Source: Burkholderiaceae bacterium 16 (lineage in GTDB: Bacteria > Pseudomonadota > Gammaproteobacteria > Burkholderiales > Burkholderiaceae). Taken from it: a stretch of 64,000 nt of DNA. Shown piece after piece: positions 34,419 through 43,497 of this stretch; positions within the stretch are counted from its first letter, which is position 1; each line of letters begins with the position of its first letter. Under the pieces are notes generated by a model. That model saw only the letters and a program-made list of their open reading frames with translations, had not been told where the DNA came from and ran no database searches. Position numbers and translations under genes: made by a program. The stretch lies in assembly GCA_000955785.1 (NCBI GenBank), contig JYOD01000094.1, positions 38,980 through 102,979 of the forward strand, read 5' to 3'.

Positions 34419-35393
34419 TCAGGGTTGGATCTTGGGCAGTTCCGGCGCGATCAGGTCTAGCCCCGCGCGCAGCAAGCGATCGTAGCGCTCACGTTCGGCC
34501 GCGATGGTCTCGGGCGTCCACTGGTAAAACCCTTCGCCGCTCTTCATGCCGTGGCGGCCGTCCGCCGCGCGCTCGGTCAGGCACCGGGCCGGCACCGCCG
34601 CGTTGTTGAAGGTGGGATACATGGTAGCGCCGGCCGCCGCGTGCACGTCGATGCCAGCATGGTCGCGCTGCATGACCGGCCCTGCGGCCAGGAAGCGGAA
34701 GCCAAAGCCGAAGCGCACCGCCGCGTCCACATCCTCGGGCGAAGCGATGCCGCGGTCGATCAGGTCGAAGGCTTCGCGCGACAAGGCGTGCTGCAGGCGG
34801 TTGGCGAGGAAACCGGGCAAGTCTTTCTTCACCTTGACCGGCACCATGCCGCAACGGCGCATGAAGGCGATCAGGGCGTCCGCGCCAGCCTCGGCACTGC
34901 CCTCTCCCAACACGACCTCCACCAGCGGAACCAGGTGCGCCGGCATGAAGAAATGCAAGCCGAACATGCGCTCGCGGGTGGGCAGGCCTTCGCCGATGGC
35001 GCTGATCGGAAAGCTGGAACTGTTGCTGGCGAGAATGGCGTCGGGGCGTGCGCGCTGCACCAGGCCGGCGAACAGGGCGCGCTTGATGTCGAGCCGCTCG
35101 GGGATGCATTCGATCACCAGGTCCACGGTGCGCCAGTCGACGGCTTCGAGCGATGGGGCCACGGTCAGCCCGGCCAGGCCGGCTTCGGCTGCCGGCCCGA
35201 TGGCCGCGAGATTGGCGGCGACCTTTGCCGCCACCGCGGCAGCGCGCTGCGCCTCGGGCTCCACCACCGTGGTGCGGCAGTGCGCGCGGGCGAGCACCAC
35301 GGCCACGTCGGCGCCCATGGTGCCGCCGCCCACCACCACGGCATGGGTGGCGCCGGGAGCGGCTAGAGAAAAGGTTACGGGGACTTCGGCCAT
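34419..35393 (-). CDS. 3-hydroxyacyl-CoA dehydrogenase family protein (carnitine-dehydrogenase-like)
   Basis: 324 residues. NAD-binding VVVGGGTMGADVAVVLARA at about residue 20, NSSSFPIS, catalytic His in FGLHFFMPAHLVPLVEVV, and the C-terminal domain KSGEGFYQW. Stand-alone proteins of this length with a neighbouring BKACE include L-carnitine dehydrogenase, but a thioesterase usually found in carnitine operons is missing. Divergent from a LysR regulator that probably controls it. Confidence 0.85.
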   Translation of the reverse strand: MAEVPVTFSLAAPGATHAVVVGGGTMGADVAVVLARAHCRTTVVEPEAQRAAAVAAKVAANLAAIGPAAEAGLAGLTVAPSLEAVDWRTVDLVIECIPERLDIKRALFAGLVQRARPDAILASNSSSFPISAIGEGLPTRERMFGLHFFMPAHLVPLVEVVLGEGSAEAGADALIAFMRRCGMVPVKVKKDLPGFLANRLQHALSREAFDLIDRGIASPEDVDAAVRFGFGFRFLAAGPVMQRDHAGIDVHAAAGATMYPTFNNAAVPARCLTERAADGRHGMKSGEGFYQWTPETIAAERERYDRLLRAGLDLIAPELPKIQP

Positions 35394-35538
35394 GGTGTTC
35401 CTTTGTACTGTCTGTCGGGCGCTGTCGTTGGGGCGGTGTTACCATTCTTGCCATGCAAATATGGCTAAAACTGCGCTTTGCCATGGATCATGGCGCCCCA
35501 GTCTGGCAGGATCGAGCGCCAGTGTAGATAAACCGCTT

Positions 35539-35552
35539 TGATTGATGAATCA
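35539..35552. promoter_or_regulatory. Candidate LysR operator TGATT-N4-AATCA
   Basis: TGATTGATGAATCA, a 5-bp inverted repeat in the divergent region between the dehydrogenase (start 35393) and the LysR gene (start 35593). It includes a T-N11-A arrangement typical of LysR sites, in an AT-rich patch. The dyad also occurs at 43384 before another catabolic gene. Confidence 0.5.
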
Positions 35553-35592
35553 GAATTTTTGGATAAAATGATCGGAAAACGAGATCAATTCC

Positions 35593-36519
35593 ATGAAAAT
35601 CAACCTGTCGATGCGCGATGTCGAGACCACGTTGGTGCTTGGCCGGACCCTTAACTTCCGCCAGGCCGCGGGGCAGTTGCACTTGTCGCAGTCGGCGCTT
35701 TCGACCCAGATCCTGCGCATCGAGGATTCCCTGGGCGTGCGGCTGTTCGACCGCACCACGCGCACGGTGCGGCTGACCGCGGCGGGCGAGGTCTTCATGC
35801 AGCAGGCGGCGATCCTGCAAGCGGCCTTCCGCGATGCCATCGATGCGGTCAGCGGCATTGCCAGCGCCGAACGCGGCCAGGTTGCCGTGGCCGCCCTGCC
35901 GTCGCTGGCCGCCCGTTTGCTGCCGCGCGTGCTGATGACCTATCGCCGGGACCACCCCAAGGTCACGCTGAAGGTCTACGACACGCTCTCCGGCCCCGCT
36001 TTCGACCTGGTGCGCGCCGGCGAGGTGGATTTCGCGCTGACAGCAGCCGATCCGCAGCAGGCCGACCTGCACTACGACCCCATGATGTCGGACCGCTTCG
36101 TGCTGCTGATTCCCAGCGAGCACCCGTTGGCGCAGGGCAAGGGGCCGCTGCGGTGGGCCGACACCGTCAGCGCCGAACACGTTTCGATGACGCACCCCAG
36201 CAGCGTGCGCCAGTATGCCGAATGGGCTTTCCTGCAGAACCGCATCCGCTTCCAGCCGGTGTTCGAGGCCGAGCACCTCGCCACCATCGCGGCGATGGTG
36301 GAGTGCGGCTTCGGCGTCGCCGCGCTGCCGGAGATCGCGGCCGGCACCGTGCGCCAGTCCGGCATCGTCGAGCGCCTGCTCACCGCGCCGGTGACGGAGC
36401 GCTCCATCGGGCTGGTGACAGCGCGCAACCGCAGCCTGTCGCCGGCGGCGGCGGCTCTGGTCGGCGTGTTGCGCGCCCACCTGGCCCAGGCCGGCGGCGC
36501 CGTGCCCGCAGCCGTATGA
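35593..36519 (+). CDS. LysR-family transcriptional regulator
   Basis: 308 residues. The winged helix-turn-helix is residues about 5-60 (LGRTLNFRQAAGQLHLSQSALSTQI) and a periplasmic-binding-protein-like effector domain follows from residue 90. Divergent from the dehydrogenase-BKACE pair, the usual arrangement for a LysR activator and its target. The effector is unknown. Confidence 0.9.
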   Translation: MKINLSMRDVETTLVLGRTLNFRQAAGQLHLSQSALSTQILRIEDSLGVRLFDRTTRTVRLTAAGEVFMQQAAILQAAFRDAIDAVSGIASAERGQVAVAALPSLAARLLPRVLMTYRRDHPKVTLKVYDTLSGPAFDLVRAGEVDFALTAADPQQADLHYDPMMSDRFVLLIPSEHPLAQGKGPLRWADTVSAEHVSMTHPSSVRQYAEWAFLQNRIRFQPVFEAEHLATIAAMVECGFGVAALPEIAAGTVRQSGIVERLLTAPVTERSIGLVTARNRSLSPAAAALVGVLRAHLAQAGGAVPAAV

Positions 36520-36578
36520 ACGAGCCGTGGCGGCCACCTCGCCCGGCGCGCAAGCCGGTCGAGCAAGACGCTCAATGC

Positions 36579-36608
36579 TTGAAAACGCGCGCGCATTCGC
36601 GGTATGTT
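36579..36608 (+). promoter_or_regulatory. Candidate promoter of the antiporter gene
   Basis: TTGAAA (36579-36584), 18-bp spacer, TATGTT (36603-36608). It lies about 90 bases before the TTG start of the antiporter. The spacer is very GC-rich (GCGCGCGC), as is usual for this genome. Moderate match only. Confidence 0.4.
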
Positions 36609-36696
36609 CGAGCCGACAGCCGCATAAGGATCCAGCAGTGACACAGTCGCCCGCAGCACAACCCGGGCCGGGCCGCACCCGGCTTCGGAGGCGCGC

Positions 36697-38886
36697 TTGA
36701 ATATCGTCGTCGACATACTCATCCTGGTGGGGGCGCTGCTGGCCATCGTGGCCGTGGTGCAGGTTGCCGCAGCCCGGCTGAGGCTACCCGAATCCACGCT
36801 GCTCTCGGCGATCGGCATCGCCATCGGCGCCGGCTATGTCGCCATCGACGCCGCCTCCCCGCAGTTCGCCTGGCATTTCCTCCATCCCCTGATCGACCCT
36901 ACCTTGCCGCCCGAGGCCTATCTGTGGATCTTCCTGCCGCCGTTGCTGTTCCATGCCGCGCTGACCGCCGATGTGCGCAATATGCTGCCGGACGCGGCGC
37001 CCGTCCTGCTGCTGGCCATTGTCGCCGTGCTCGTGGCCACCGGCGTGATCGGGCTGGTCACCGCGCTGGCCAGCGGCGCCAGCCTGGTGGTCTGCCTGTT
37101 GCTCGGCGCGGTGGTGGCCACCACCGATCCTGCCGCGGTGATCGCGATCTTCCGCGATGTCGGCGCGCCCGCCAGGCTGATCCGGCTGGTCGAAGGCGAA
37201 AGCCTGCTCAACGATGCCGCCGCCATCGCGATTGCCGGCGTGCTGGTGGCCATGCTGACCGGCCACGGCACCGAAGCCACGCTGGCCGCCGGGCTGCGCG
37301 AGCTGGCCTGGTCCTTTGCCGGCGGCGTGCTGTGCGGCGTGATCGCAGGACGGCTGGTGGCGGATTTGCTGCCGCGGCTGGCCGGGCTGGCCCTGGCCGA
37401 AGGCGCGCTCACGCTGGCGCTGCCCTATCCGCTCTACCTGCTGGCCGACCAGTTGATCGGTGTCTCGGGCGTGGTAGCGGTGGTGTGCGCCGGCCTGATG
37501 GTCAGCGCGCTGGGCCCGACGCGTCTGAGTCCGCGCAACTGGAGCCACCTGCGCATGATCTGGGAACAATTCGCCGGCATCGCGGGGGCCATCGTCTTTC
37601 TGCTGGCGGCGGTACGGGTGCCGTCGCTGCTGGCCGGCGTGACGCCCCACCACGGCCTGTTGCTGCTGGTGCTGGTGCTGGCCGCGCTGGCGGCGCGCCT
37701 GCTGACGCTGTTCGGCCTGCTGCCGCTGTTGTCCCGGCTCAAGCTGAGCGCACCGATCAACGGGCCCTACAAGCTGGCGATCGCCTGGGGCGGCCTGCGC
37801 GGTGCCGTCACGCTTGTGCTGGCGCTGGGCATCGCCGAGAACGACGCGTTGCCCTATGCAGCGCGCCATTTCATCGCCATCCTGGCGACCGGCTTCGTGC
37901 TGGTAAGCCTGCTGCTGAACGGCACCACGCTGCGCTGGCTGATCCACCAGCTCGGCCTGGACCGGCTCTCGCCGCAGGACCACGCACTGCAGAGGCAGGC
38001 GATCCAGCTCTCGACCGAGGAGGTCGAGACCATGCTCAACCGCATCGCGGAGACCTTCGATCTGCCGCCCGCGGCGGCGCGCGAGGTGGCGCAGCACTAC
38101 CGGCGCGAGATCGAACTGGGTTCGATGGAATTCGATTTCGACGCCGCGCTTTCCGAGCGCGACCGCTTCACCATCGGCCTGGTTACGCTGGCCACGCGCG
38201 AGCGCGAACTGATTCCCGAATACGGCGACGGCGTGATCTCGGTGGCGAACCTTGACGCCATGGTGCGCAACACCACCATGATGATCGATGCCGCGCGCGA
38301 GCATGGCCGCCTGGGCTACAACCGGGCAGCCCGGCACATCCTGGACTATCAACGCGGCTACCGTGTGGCGCTGTACCTGCACCGGCACCTGTCGATCGAC
38401 CGGCCGCTTGCCCGCGCGCTGGCCGACCGGTTCGAGTTGCTGGTCTGCCGCCAGACGGTGCTGGCACGGCTGCGCCGGTACAACCGCTCGCTGCTGACGC
38501 CGGTGTTCGGGGCGCGGCTGACGACCGTGCTCGACGGCGTGCTCGAAGAGCGCGTCAAATCGGCGGGCGCCGGCCTGGACGAGATGCGCGCGGAGTTCGG
38601 CGGCTACACGGAGGCACTGGAGAAACGCCTGCTGATGCTGTTTGCCTTGCGCAAGGGCCAGCGCTCACTGGAGGCCATGCGCGAAGAGAACGTGATTTCC
38701 AGGGAAGCCTACAACCAGATTGCGCAAGTCATCCAGCGCGCATGGCAGGCCAACCTGGCACGCCCGCCGCTGCGCAGCGCGCTATCGGCAACGGCACCGC
38801 CCGCCGCGGCATCGGGGACGCCGGCGGCAAACGCCATGTCGTCCGCGCGGCCGCACGTGCCGCCGGAGATGCGCGAACCCGACTGA
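36697..38886 (+). CDS. CPA1-family Na+/H+ antiporter with long C-terminal tail
   Basis: 729 residues. The first ~425 form about twelve membrane helices with the CPA1 Asn-Asp pair in SLLNDAAAIAIAGVL. The last ~300 residues are a soluble, charged, helix-rich tail, longer than in simple NhaP proteins and probably regulatory. Function: exchange of Na+ or K+ for protons, pH and salt balance. The start is TTG 36697, set by a GGAGG ribosome-binding site six bases before it; no better ATG lies near the first helix. Confidence 0.87.
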   Translation: MNIVVDILILVGALLAIVAVVQVAAARLRLPESTLLSAIGIAIGAGYVAIDAASPQFAWHFLHPLIDPTLPPEAYLWIFLPPLLFHAALTADVRNMLPDAAPVLLLAIVAVLVATGVIGLVTALASGASLVVCLLLGAVVATTDPAAVIAIFRDVGAPARLIRLVEGESLLNDAAAIAIAGVLVAMLTGHGTEATLAAGLRELAWSFAGGVLCGVIAGRLVADLLPRLAGLALAEGALTLALPYPLYLLADQLIGVSGVVAVVCAGLMVSALGPTRLSPRNWSHLRMIWEQFAGIAGAIVFLLAAVRVPSLLAGVTPHHGLLLLVLVLAALAARLLTLFGLLPLLSRLKLSAPINGPYKLAIAWGGLRGAVTLVLALGIAENDALPYAARHFIAILATGFVLVSLLLNGTTLRWLIHQLGLDRLSPQDHALQRQAIQLSTEEVETMLNRIAETFDLPPAAAREVAQHYRREIELGSMEFDFDAALSERDRFTIGLVTLATRERELIPEYGDGVISVANLDAMVRNTTMMIDAAREHGRLGYNRAARHILDYQRGYRVALYLHRHLSIDRPLARALADRFELLVCRQTVLARLRRYNRSLLTPVFGARLTTVLDGVLEERVKSAGAGLDEMRAEFGGYTEALEKRLLMLFALRKGQRSLEAMREENVISREAYNQIAQVIQRAWQANLARPPLRSALSATAPPAAASGTPAANAMSSARPHVPPEMREPD

Positions 38887-38940
38887 AGGCCGGCCCGCGC
38901 CGGCAGATCCACACGCCTGAGCATGCCTTGGCCTGGCTCG

Positions 38941-40557
38941 TCAGCAGGGGTTCACGAGACAGTCCAGCTCCCCCTGGTACGGGACCGTGTTGTTCCGCCC
39001 ATTGCGCTTCGCCTGATAGAGAGCGATATCGGACTTCTTCAGCACCTCGCCGACGTCCTCCGCCGATGACGGGTAATGGGCCACGCCCAGCGAAATCGTA
39101 ATGACCGCACCCGTCGGGTTGGGCGTTCGCGCCACGGCCTCGCGCAAGCGCTCCGCGATATGGAACGCGTTCTGTGCCGTGGTGCCGGGCAGCAAGATGA
39201 CGAACTCCTCACCGCCGCTGCGGCCTGCAATATCGCCATCCCTAGAGCCGGCTCGCATCAGGCCCGCGATATGCCTCAGCATCTGGTCGCCGACGTCGTG
39301 CCCGTGCCTGTCATTGATCGACTTGAAATGATCCACGTCGAGCGTGATGACGGCAAAGGATTGGCCGCGCAGCTGGTACAGGTTCAGCGCATCGCCCAGT
39401 CCGCGGCGATTGCGCAATCCCGTCAGCGCGTCGGTGACGGTTTCATGACTGAGTTTGTCCAGCTTGCTGCTGGTCAGGCTCATGCCCCGCAGCAATGCCT
39501 TCTTGAGCCGATCGGCCTCGACATACCAGCCCTGGATCTTCTCAATCCTCTCCATGCCAATTGGCGTGGCAACCATCCTGGCATGATCGGCCAGTTGCCC
39601 GAGCGGCCGCGAGATCGACCGGGAAAACCACCAGATAAAGACCAGCGACAAGAGCATGAACGGCACGCTCTTGCCAAATGTCACGAGCAACAGGTCATCC
39701 AGATCCGCCAGCGTCGTCTCCGTGGATTTCTGCGCCACGATGCCCCATCCCGTGGACTTGACCGGCGCATATCCGGCAAGCATGTCGACCCCATACTGAT
39801 TCCGGATTTGCCGTGCGCCCGCCTCGCCGCCGGTTACCGCCCGCACGACATCATTCTCGACCATCGACGTGCCGACACGCGAATCTTCCGGATGAAAAAT
39901 AGCCGTCCCCGCGCGGTCCACCACATAAACGTAGGAGCTGTCCCGATAATAGTGATTATCAAGAATCGTATGCAGCAGGTTCTTGGCATTCAGATAAATC
40001 GAACCACCCACATACCCGAGCAAGTCCCCTTTCGCATTGATGATGGGGTGGGAAATAAAGATAATGAGCCGCCCCGTAGCCGACATGAACGGTTCGCTGA
40101 TAGCGGGCATGCGGTTGGCAAGGAGCGCAAGCCCCCAGTCGGTCTTTACGCTGGAACCGGCCAGGCGCAAGGCCGTCGGTGAAACGGCAAGCACCTTGCC
40201 ATCCAGGCGGACGATTGCGACGGAATTCAGGCTTTTGGTCTGCAGGCGGAGGCGCTCGGCCTCTTCGCCCACGCGCGCCGGCATATCCATGTTCGCAGCC
40301 AGCAGCCTGGCGCTATACGCCAGTTGCTGCATTGTGCTGTCGATATGGATCTCGGTGGACTCCGCCAGCTTTGCCGCATAAACGCGGTTTGCCTCCAGCG
40401 TACTCCGGATCAATAAATCACGCTGAACCCGATAGCTGGAATACAGCGTGTTGGCCATGGTCAAAAGCACCGATCCCAGGGCCAGAAGCAGGATCAAACC
40501 ACCCAGCCCCATTTTGGGCGAGCGCTCCGGGTGCGGGTCGCACGGTTGCGCTGACAT
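38941..40557 (-). CDS. Membrane diguanylate cyclase with dCache sensor domain
   Basis: 538 residues from ATG 40557 (a GGAA ribosome-binding site is 8 bases upstream; earlier in-frame starts add up to 27 residues). One helix near residue 25, a periplasmic dCache-like domain (about 40-300, with YVYVVDRAGTAIFHPE and GYAPVKSTGWGIVAQ), a second helix (about 305-325), a HAMP-like linker and a C-terminal GGDEF domain with active site SGGEEF, DALTGLRNRRG and DVDHFKSIND. All catalytic residues are present, so it should make cyclic di-GMP. The RxxD inhibitory site is not obvious before GGEEF. Confidence 0.88.
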   Translation of the reverse strand: MSAQPCDPHPERSPKMGLGGLILLLALGSVLLTMANTLYSSYRVQRDLLIRSTLEANRVYAAKLAESTEIHIDSTMQQLAYSARLLAANMDMPARVGEEAERLRLQTKSLNSVAIVRLDGKVLAVSPTALRLAGSSVKTDWGLALLANRMPAISEPFMSATGRLIIFISHPIINAKGDLLGYVGGSIYLNAKNLLHTILDNHYYRDSSYVYVVDRAGTAIFHPEDSRVGTSMVENDVVRAVTGGEAGARQIRNQYGVDMLAGYAPVKSTGWGIVAQKSTETTLADLDDLLLVTFGKSVPFMLLSLVFIWWFSRSISRPLGQLADHARMVATPIGMERIEKIQGWYVEADRLKKALLRGMSLTSSKLDKLSHETVTDALTGLRNRRGLGDALNLYQLRGQSFAVITLDVDHFKSINDRHGHDVGDQMLRHIAGLMRAGSRDGDIAGRSGGEEFVILLPGTTAQNAFHIAERLREAVARTPNPTGAVITISLGVAHYPSSAEDVGEVLKKSDIALYQAKRNGRNNTVPYQGELDCLVNPC

Positions 40558-40731
40558 TCTATTTTCCGACCGATGATCTTTGGAAGGTGCCGATCTTAGC
40601 ATGCCCCCCTTGGCATTATTTACCAATGGAACGCGCAAATTGCCTTTAAGATTCCCCCCGACAAGTGGATTGATTTCCTTGGTATTTACCGCTAACCACG
40701 GCGCGCCGGCCTGGTGGCAGGCGAATAAATA

Positions 40732-41457
40732 CTATGCCGGCCCGCCGGCGCGTTCACGCTCCGCCGCAAGGTAAGCATCGCGCGAAGGCAGCAGGTGATT
40801 GCGGCACAGCGCAATCAATGCCTCGCGCCGCCCTTCGCGCAATGCTTCGATCATGGCCCAGTGCTCCTGCCTGGCGCGTTCGCGATAGCCCGCCGCCGCC
40901 AGCGAGCCAAAGCGGATCGGATGGGCGCGCCGCGCGTATTCCTCGATGGCTTGCCGCAGCACCGCGTTATCGACCAGGGCGAACAGCTCGCGATGAAAGC
41001 GCTGGTTGATGCGGAACACGGCGCGCGCGTCGCCAGCGGCCACGGCGGCGTCGTGTTCCTGCTGCACCGACACCAGCGCCTGCAGGCGCACCGGCGGCAC
41101 AGGTAGCGCGATCAGGCTGGCGGCATGCGCTTCCAGCACCTCCCGCAAGGCATACAGCTCCATCACCTCGCGCGCCGGAAAGGCCCGCACCACGGCACCG
41201 ATATTGCGCTTGCGCTCGACCACGCCCATGCCTTCCAGCGTGACAAGCAACTGGCGCACCACATGGCGCTTCAGGCCAAAGCGCGCCATCAGGTCGTCCT
41301 CGACCAGCCGCTCGCGCGGACTCAGCAAGCCGAAGACGATGTCTTCCTCAAGGATGGCGGCGGCGGCCTGCAGGGCATCCGCACCGCTGCCGGGCGCATC
41401 GTCCTGGTTGCCCTGCGCAGCCTGCGCATGCGTACCTGCACGGGTTGGTCGATCCAT
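40732..41457 (-). CDS. GntR-family (FCD) transcriptional regulator
   Basis: 241 residues: winged helix-turn-helix in about residues 30-95 (LVEDDLMARFGLKRHVVRQLLVTLEGMGVV), then an all-helical FCD effector domain with a likely metal-binding His/Asp set (FRINQRFHRELF, ARRAHPIR). It lies 10 bases downstream of the IlvD/Edd dehydratase gene on the same strand, so it probably regulates that operon and the divergent Bug gene in response to a sugar acid or similar carboxylate. Confidence 0.87.
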   Translation of the reverse strand: MDRPTRAGTHAQAAQGNQDDAPGSGADALQAAAAILEEDIVFGLLSPRERLVEDDLMARFGLKRHVVRQLLVTLEGMGVVERKRNIGAVVRAFPAREVMELYALREVLEAHAASLIALPVPPVRLQALVSVQQEHDAAVAAGDARAVFRINQRFHRELFALVDNAVLRQAIEEYARRAHPIRFGSLAAAGYRERARQEHWAMIEALREGRREALIALCRNHLLPSRDAYLAAERERAGGPA

Positions 41458-41467
41458 GACAAGGCCC

Positions 41468-43258
41468 TCAGGACTGGCGCGGCACGGTTTCGTTGGTCTG
41501 CGCGGCGCGGAGGAAATCGAAGTCCACGCCCTGGTCGGCCTGCGTCACCGTGGCCAGGAACAGCTTGCGATAGCCGCGCTCGGCGGTGGGCCGCACTACC
41601 TCATGCTCGGCCGCACGGCGCGCCAGTTCGGCGTCGTCGACCAGCAGGGATATCTCGCGCCGGGCTACCGACAAGCGGATGCGGTCACCGCTGCGCACGT
41701 GGGCGAGCGGGCCGCCGATGGCGGCTTCCGGTGTGACGTGCAGCACGATGGTGCCGGCCGCGGTTCCGCTCATGCGGCCGTCCGAGATGCGCACCATGTC
41801 CTTGACGCCGGCGCGTGCAAGCTTCCTGGGAATCGGCATATAGCCGGCCTCGGGCATGCCGGGGGCGCCGGTCGGCCCGATGCGCTTGAGCACCAGGATG
41901 TCGTCGGCCCTCACGTCGAGGGCCTCGTCGTCGATGCGCAAGGCCATGTCCTCGGCATTCTCGAACACCACCGCGCGCCCTTCATGCTCCATCAGCACCG
42001 GATCGGCGGCGGACTGCTTGATGATGGCGCCGCCCGGAGCGAGGTTGCCGCGCAGCACGGCAAGGCCGCCCACCGGGTAGATCGGCGCATCGAAGGGACG
42101 GATCACATCCTGCGCGAACGGCGCGGGCGCGGCGTCCAGTTCCTCGCCCAGCGTGCGGCCGGATACGGTGAGCGTGTCGAGATGCAGCAGCGGGCGCAAT
42201 TCGCGCAACAGCGCCGGCATGCCGCCTGCCGCGTGGAAGTCTTCCATGTAGTGCTGGCCGGAGGGTTTCAGGTCAACCAGTACCGGCGTCTCGCGGCTCA
42301 TGCGGTCCAGCCCCGCCAGGTCGATGTCGATGCCCAGCCGGCCGGCGATGGCGGTCAGGTGCACGATGCCGTTGGTGGACCCGCCGATGGCCAGCAGCAC
42401 GCGGATGGCGTTCTCGATGGCCTTGCCGGTAAGGATGCGGTCCGGCGTCAGGCCGGAGCGGGCCATGGCCACGGCGGTGGTGCCGGTGCGCTCGGCCACC
42501 CGCACGCGGTCGGCTGTGACCGCCGGCGCCGAGGCGCCGCCCGCCACCATCATGCCGAGCGCCTCGGTCAGGCAGGCCATGGTGCTGGCCGTACCCATCA
42601 CCGAACAGGTGCCCACGCTGGCAACGAGCTGGTTGTTCACGTCGGCAATCTCGGCCGCGTCGATCTCTTCAGCGCGGTAGCGGCCCCAGTAGCGGCGGCA
42701 GTCCGTGCAGGCACCCACGCGCTCGCCGCGATGCGAGCCGGTCAGCATCGAGCCCGTGACCAGCTGGATCGCCGGCACGCCGGCCGAGGCCGCGCCCATC
42801 AGTTGCGCGGGCACGGTCTTGTCGCAACCGCCGATCAGTACCACCGCATCCATCGGCTGGGCGCGGATCATTTCCTCGGTGTCCATCGACATGAGGTTGC
42901 GCAGGTACATGCTGGTCGGCGCGGAAAAGCTCTCGTGCACCGAGATAGTGGGAAAGTCCACCGGCAGCCCCCCTGCCAGCATGACGCCGCGCTTCACGGC
43001 TTCCACCAGTTGCGGGGCGTTGCCGTGGCAAGGGTTGTAGCTGCTGTTGGTGTTGACGATGCCGATCACCGGGCGCGAAAGCGCGTCGTCGGTATAGCCC
43101 GCACCCTTGATGAAGGCCTTGCGCAGAAACAGCGAAAAACCTTTGTCGCCGTAGTTGGTCAGCCCCTTGCCCAGCCCTCTCTCGGCTTCCCGAGCGGGCT
43201 CGAAGGGGTCCTGCGCCGCAATGGAGGGGTCCTTGGGGGAATCGTGGGAGCCGGCCAT
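41468..43258 (-). CDS. IlvD/Edd-family dehydratase, probably for a sugar acid
   Basis: 596 residues from ATG 43258, chosen for its GGAG ribosome-binding site; an upstream in-frame ATG would add 17 residues. Iron-sulfur Cys residues are in IGGCDKTVP, GACTDCRRYWG and SVGTCSVMGTASTM. The Mg-binding segment GRMSGTAAG is present. The family includes dihydroxy-acid, phosphogluconate, arabinonate and xylonate dehydratases. Pairing with an FCD-GntR regulator and a Bug binding protein points to catabolism of an aldonic acid rather than branched-chain amino acid synthesis. Confidence 0.87.
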   Translation of the reverse strand: MAGSHDSPKDPSIAAQDPFEPAREAERGLGKGLTNYGDKGFSLFLRKAFIKGAGYTDDALSRPVIGIVNTNSSYNPCHGNAPQLVEAVKRGVMLAGGLPVDFPTISVHESFSAPTSMYLRNLMSMDTEEMIRAQPMDAVVLIGGCDKTVPAQLMGAASAGVPAIQLVTGSMLTGSHRGERVGACTDCRRYWGRYRAEEIDAAEIADVNNQLVASVGTCSVMGTASTMACLTEALGMMVAGGASAPAVTADRVRVAERTGTTAVAMARSGLTPDRILTGKAIENAIRVLLAIGGSTNGIVHLTAIAGRLGIDIDLAGLDRMSRETPVLVDLKPSGQHYMEDFHAAGGMPALLRELRPLLHLDTLTVSGRTLGEELDAAPAPFAQDVIRPFDAPIYPVGGLAVLRGNLAPGGAIIKQSAADPVLMEHEGRAVVFENAEDMALRIDDEALDVRADDILVLKRIGPTGAPGMPEAGYMPIPRKLARAGVKDMVRISDGRMSGTAAGTIVLHVTPEAAIGGPLAHVRSGDRIRLSVARREISLLVDDAELARRAAEHEVVRPTAERGYRKLFLATVTQADQGVDFDFLRAAQTNETVPRQS

Positions 43259-43497
43259 CCTATCTCCAATAATATTATTGATAATCGAGGAAAGCATGAT
43301 AGCTGGCACGGTAATACAGACGCAATGGGAAATTGGATCCGCTAGCTTTAATTGAAAATTTGGATCAGTCGATAGAAAACTTCTGATTCTTCAATCAAGA
43401 GACGCCCCCTACACTCTGCGTAGCGACGAGCCGGGCGTCCCGCGCTGCACTGCAGCGAAGTCTTCCCATTCATACCAACCCGGCGCAGGAGATCCTC
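43259..43497. promoter_or_regulatory. Divergent promoter region of dehydratase and Bug genes
   Basis: 239 AT-rich bases. TTGGATC occurs twice in the same orientation, 27 bases apart (43333-43339 and 43360-43366), a candidate regulator site. A dyad TGATTCTTCAATCA at 43384-43397 has the same TGATT-N4-AATCA form as the site before the LysR gene at 35539. No gene was seen here. Confidence 0.45.
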
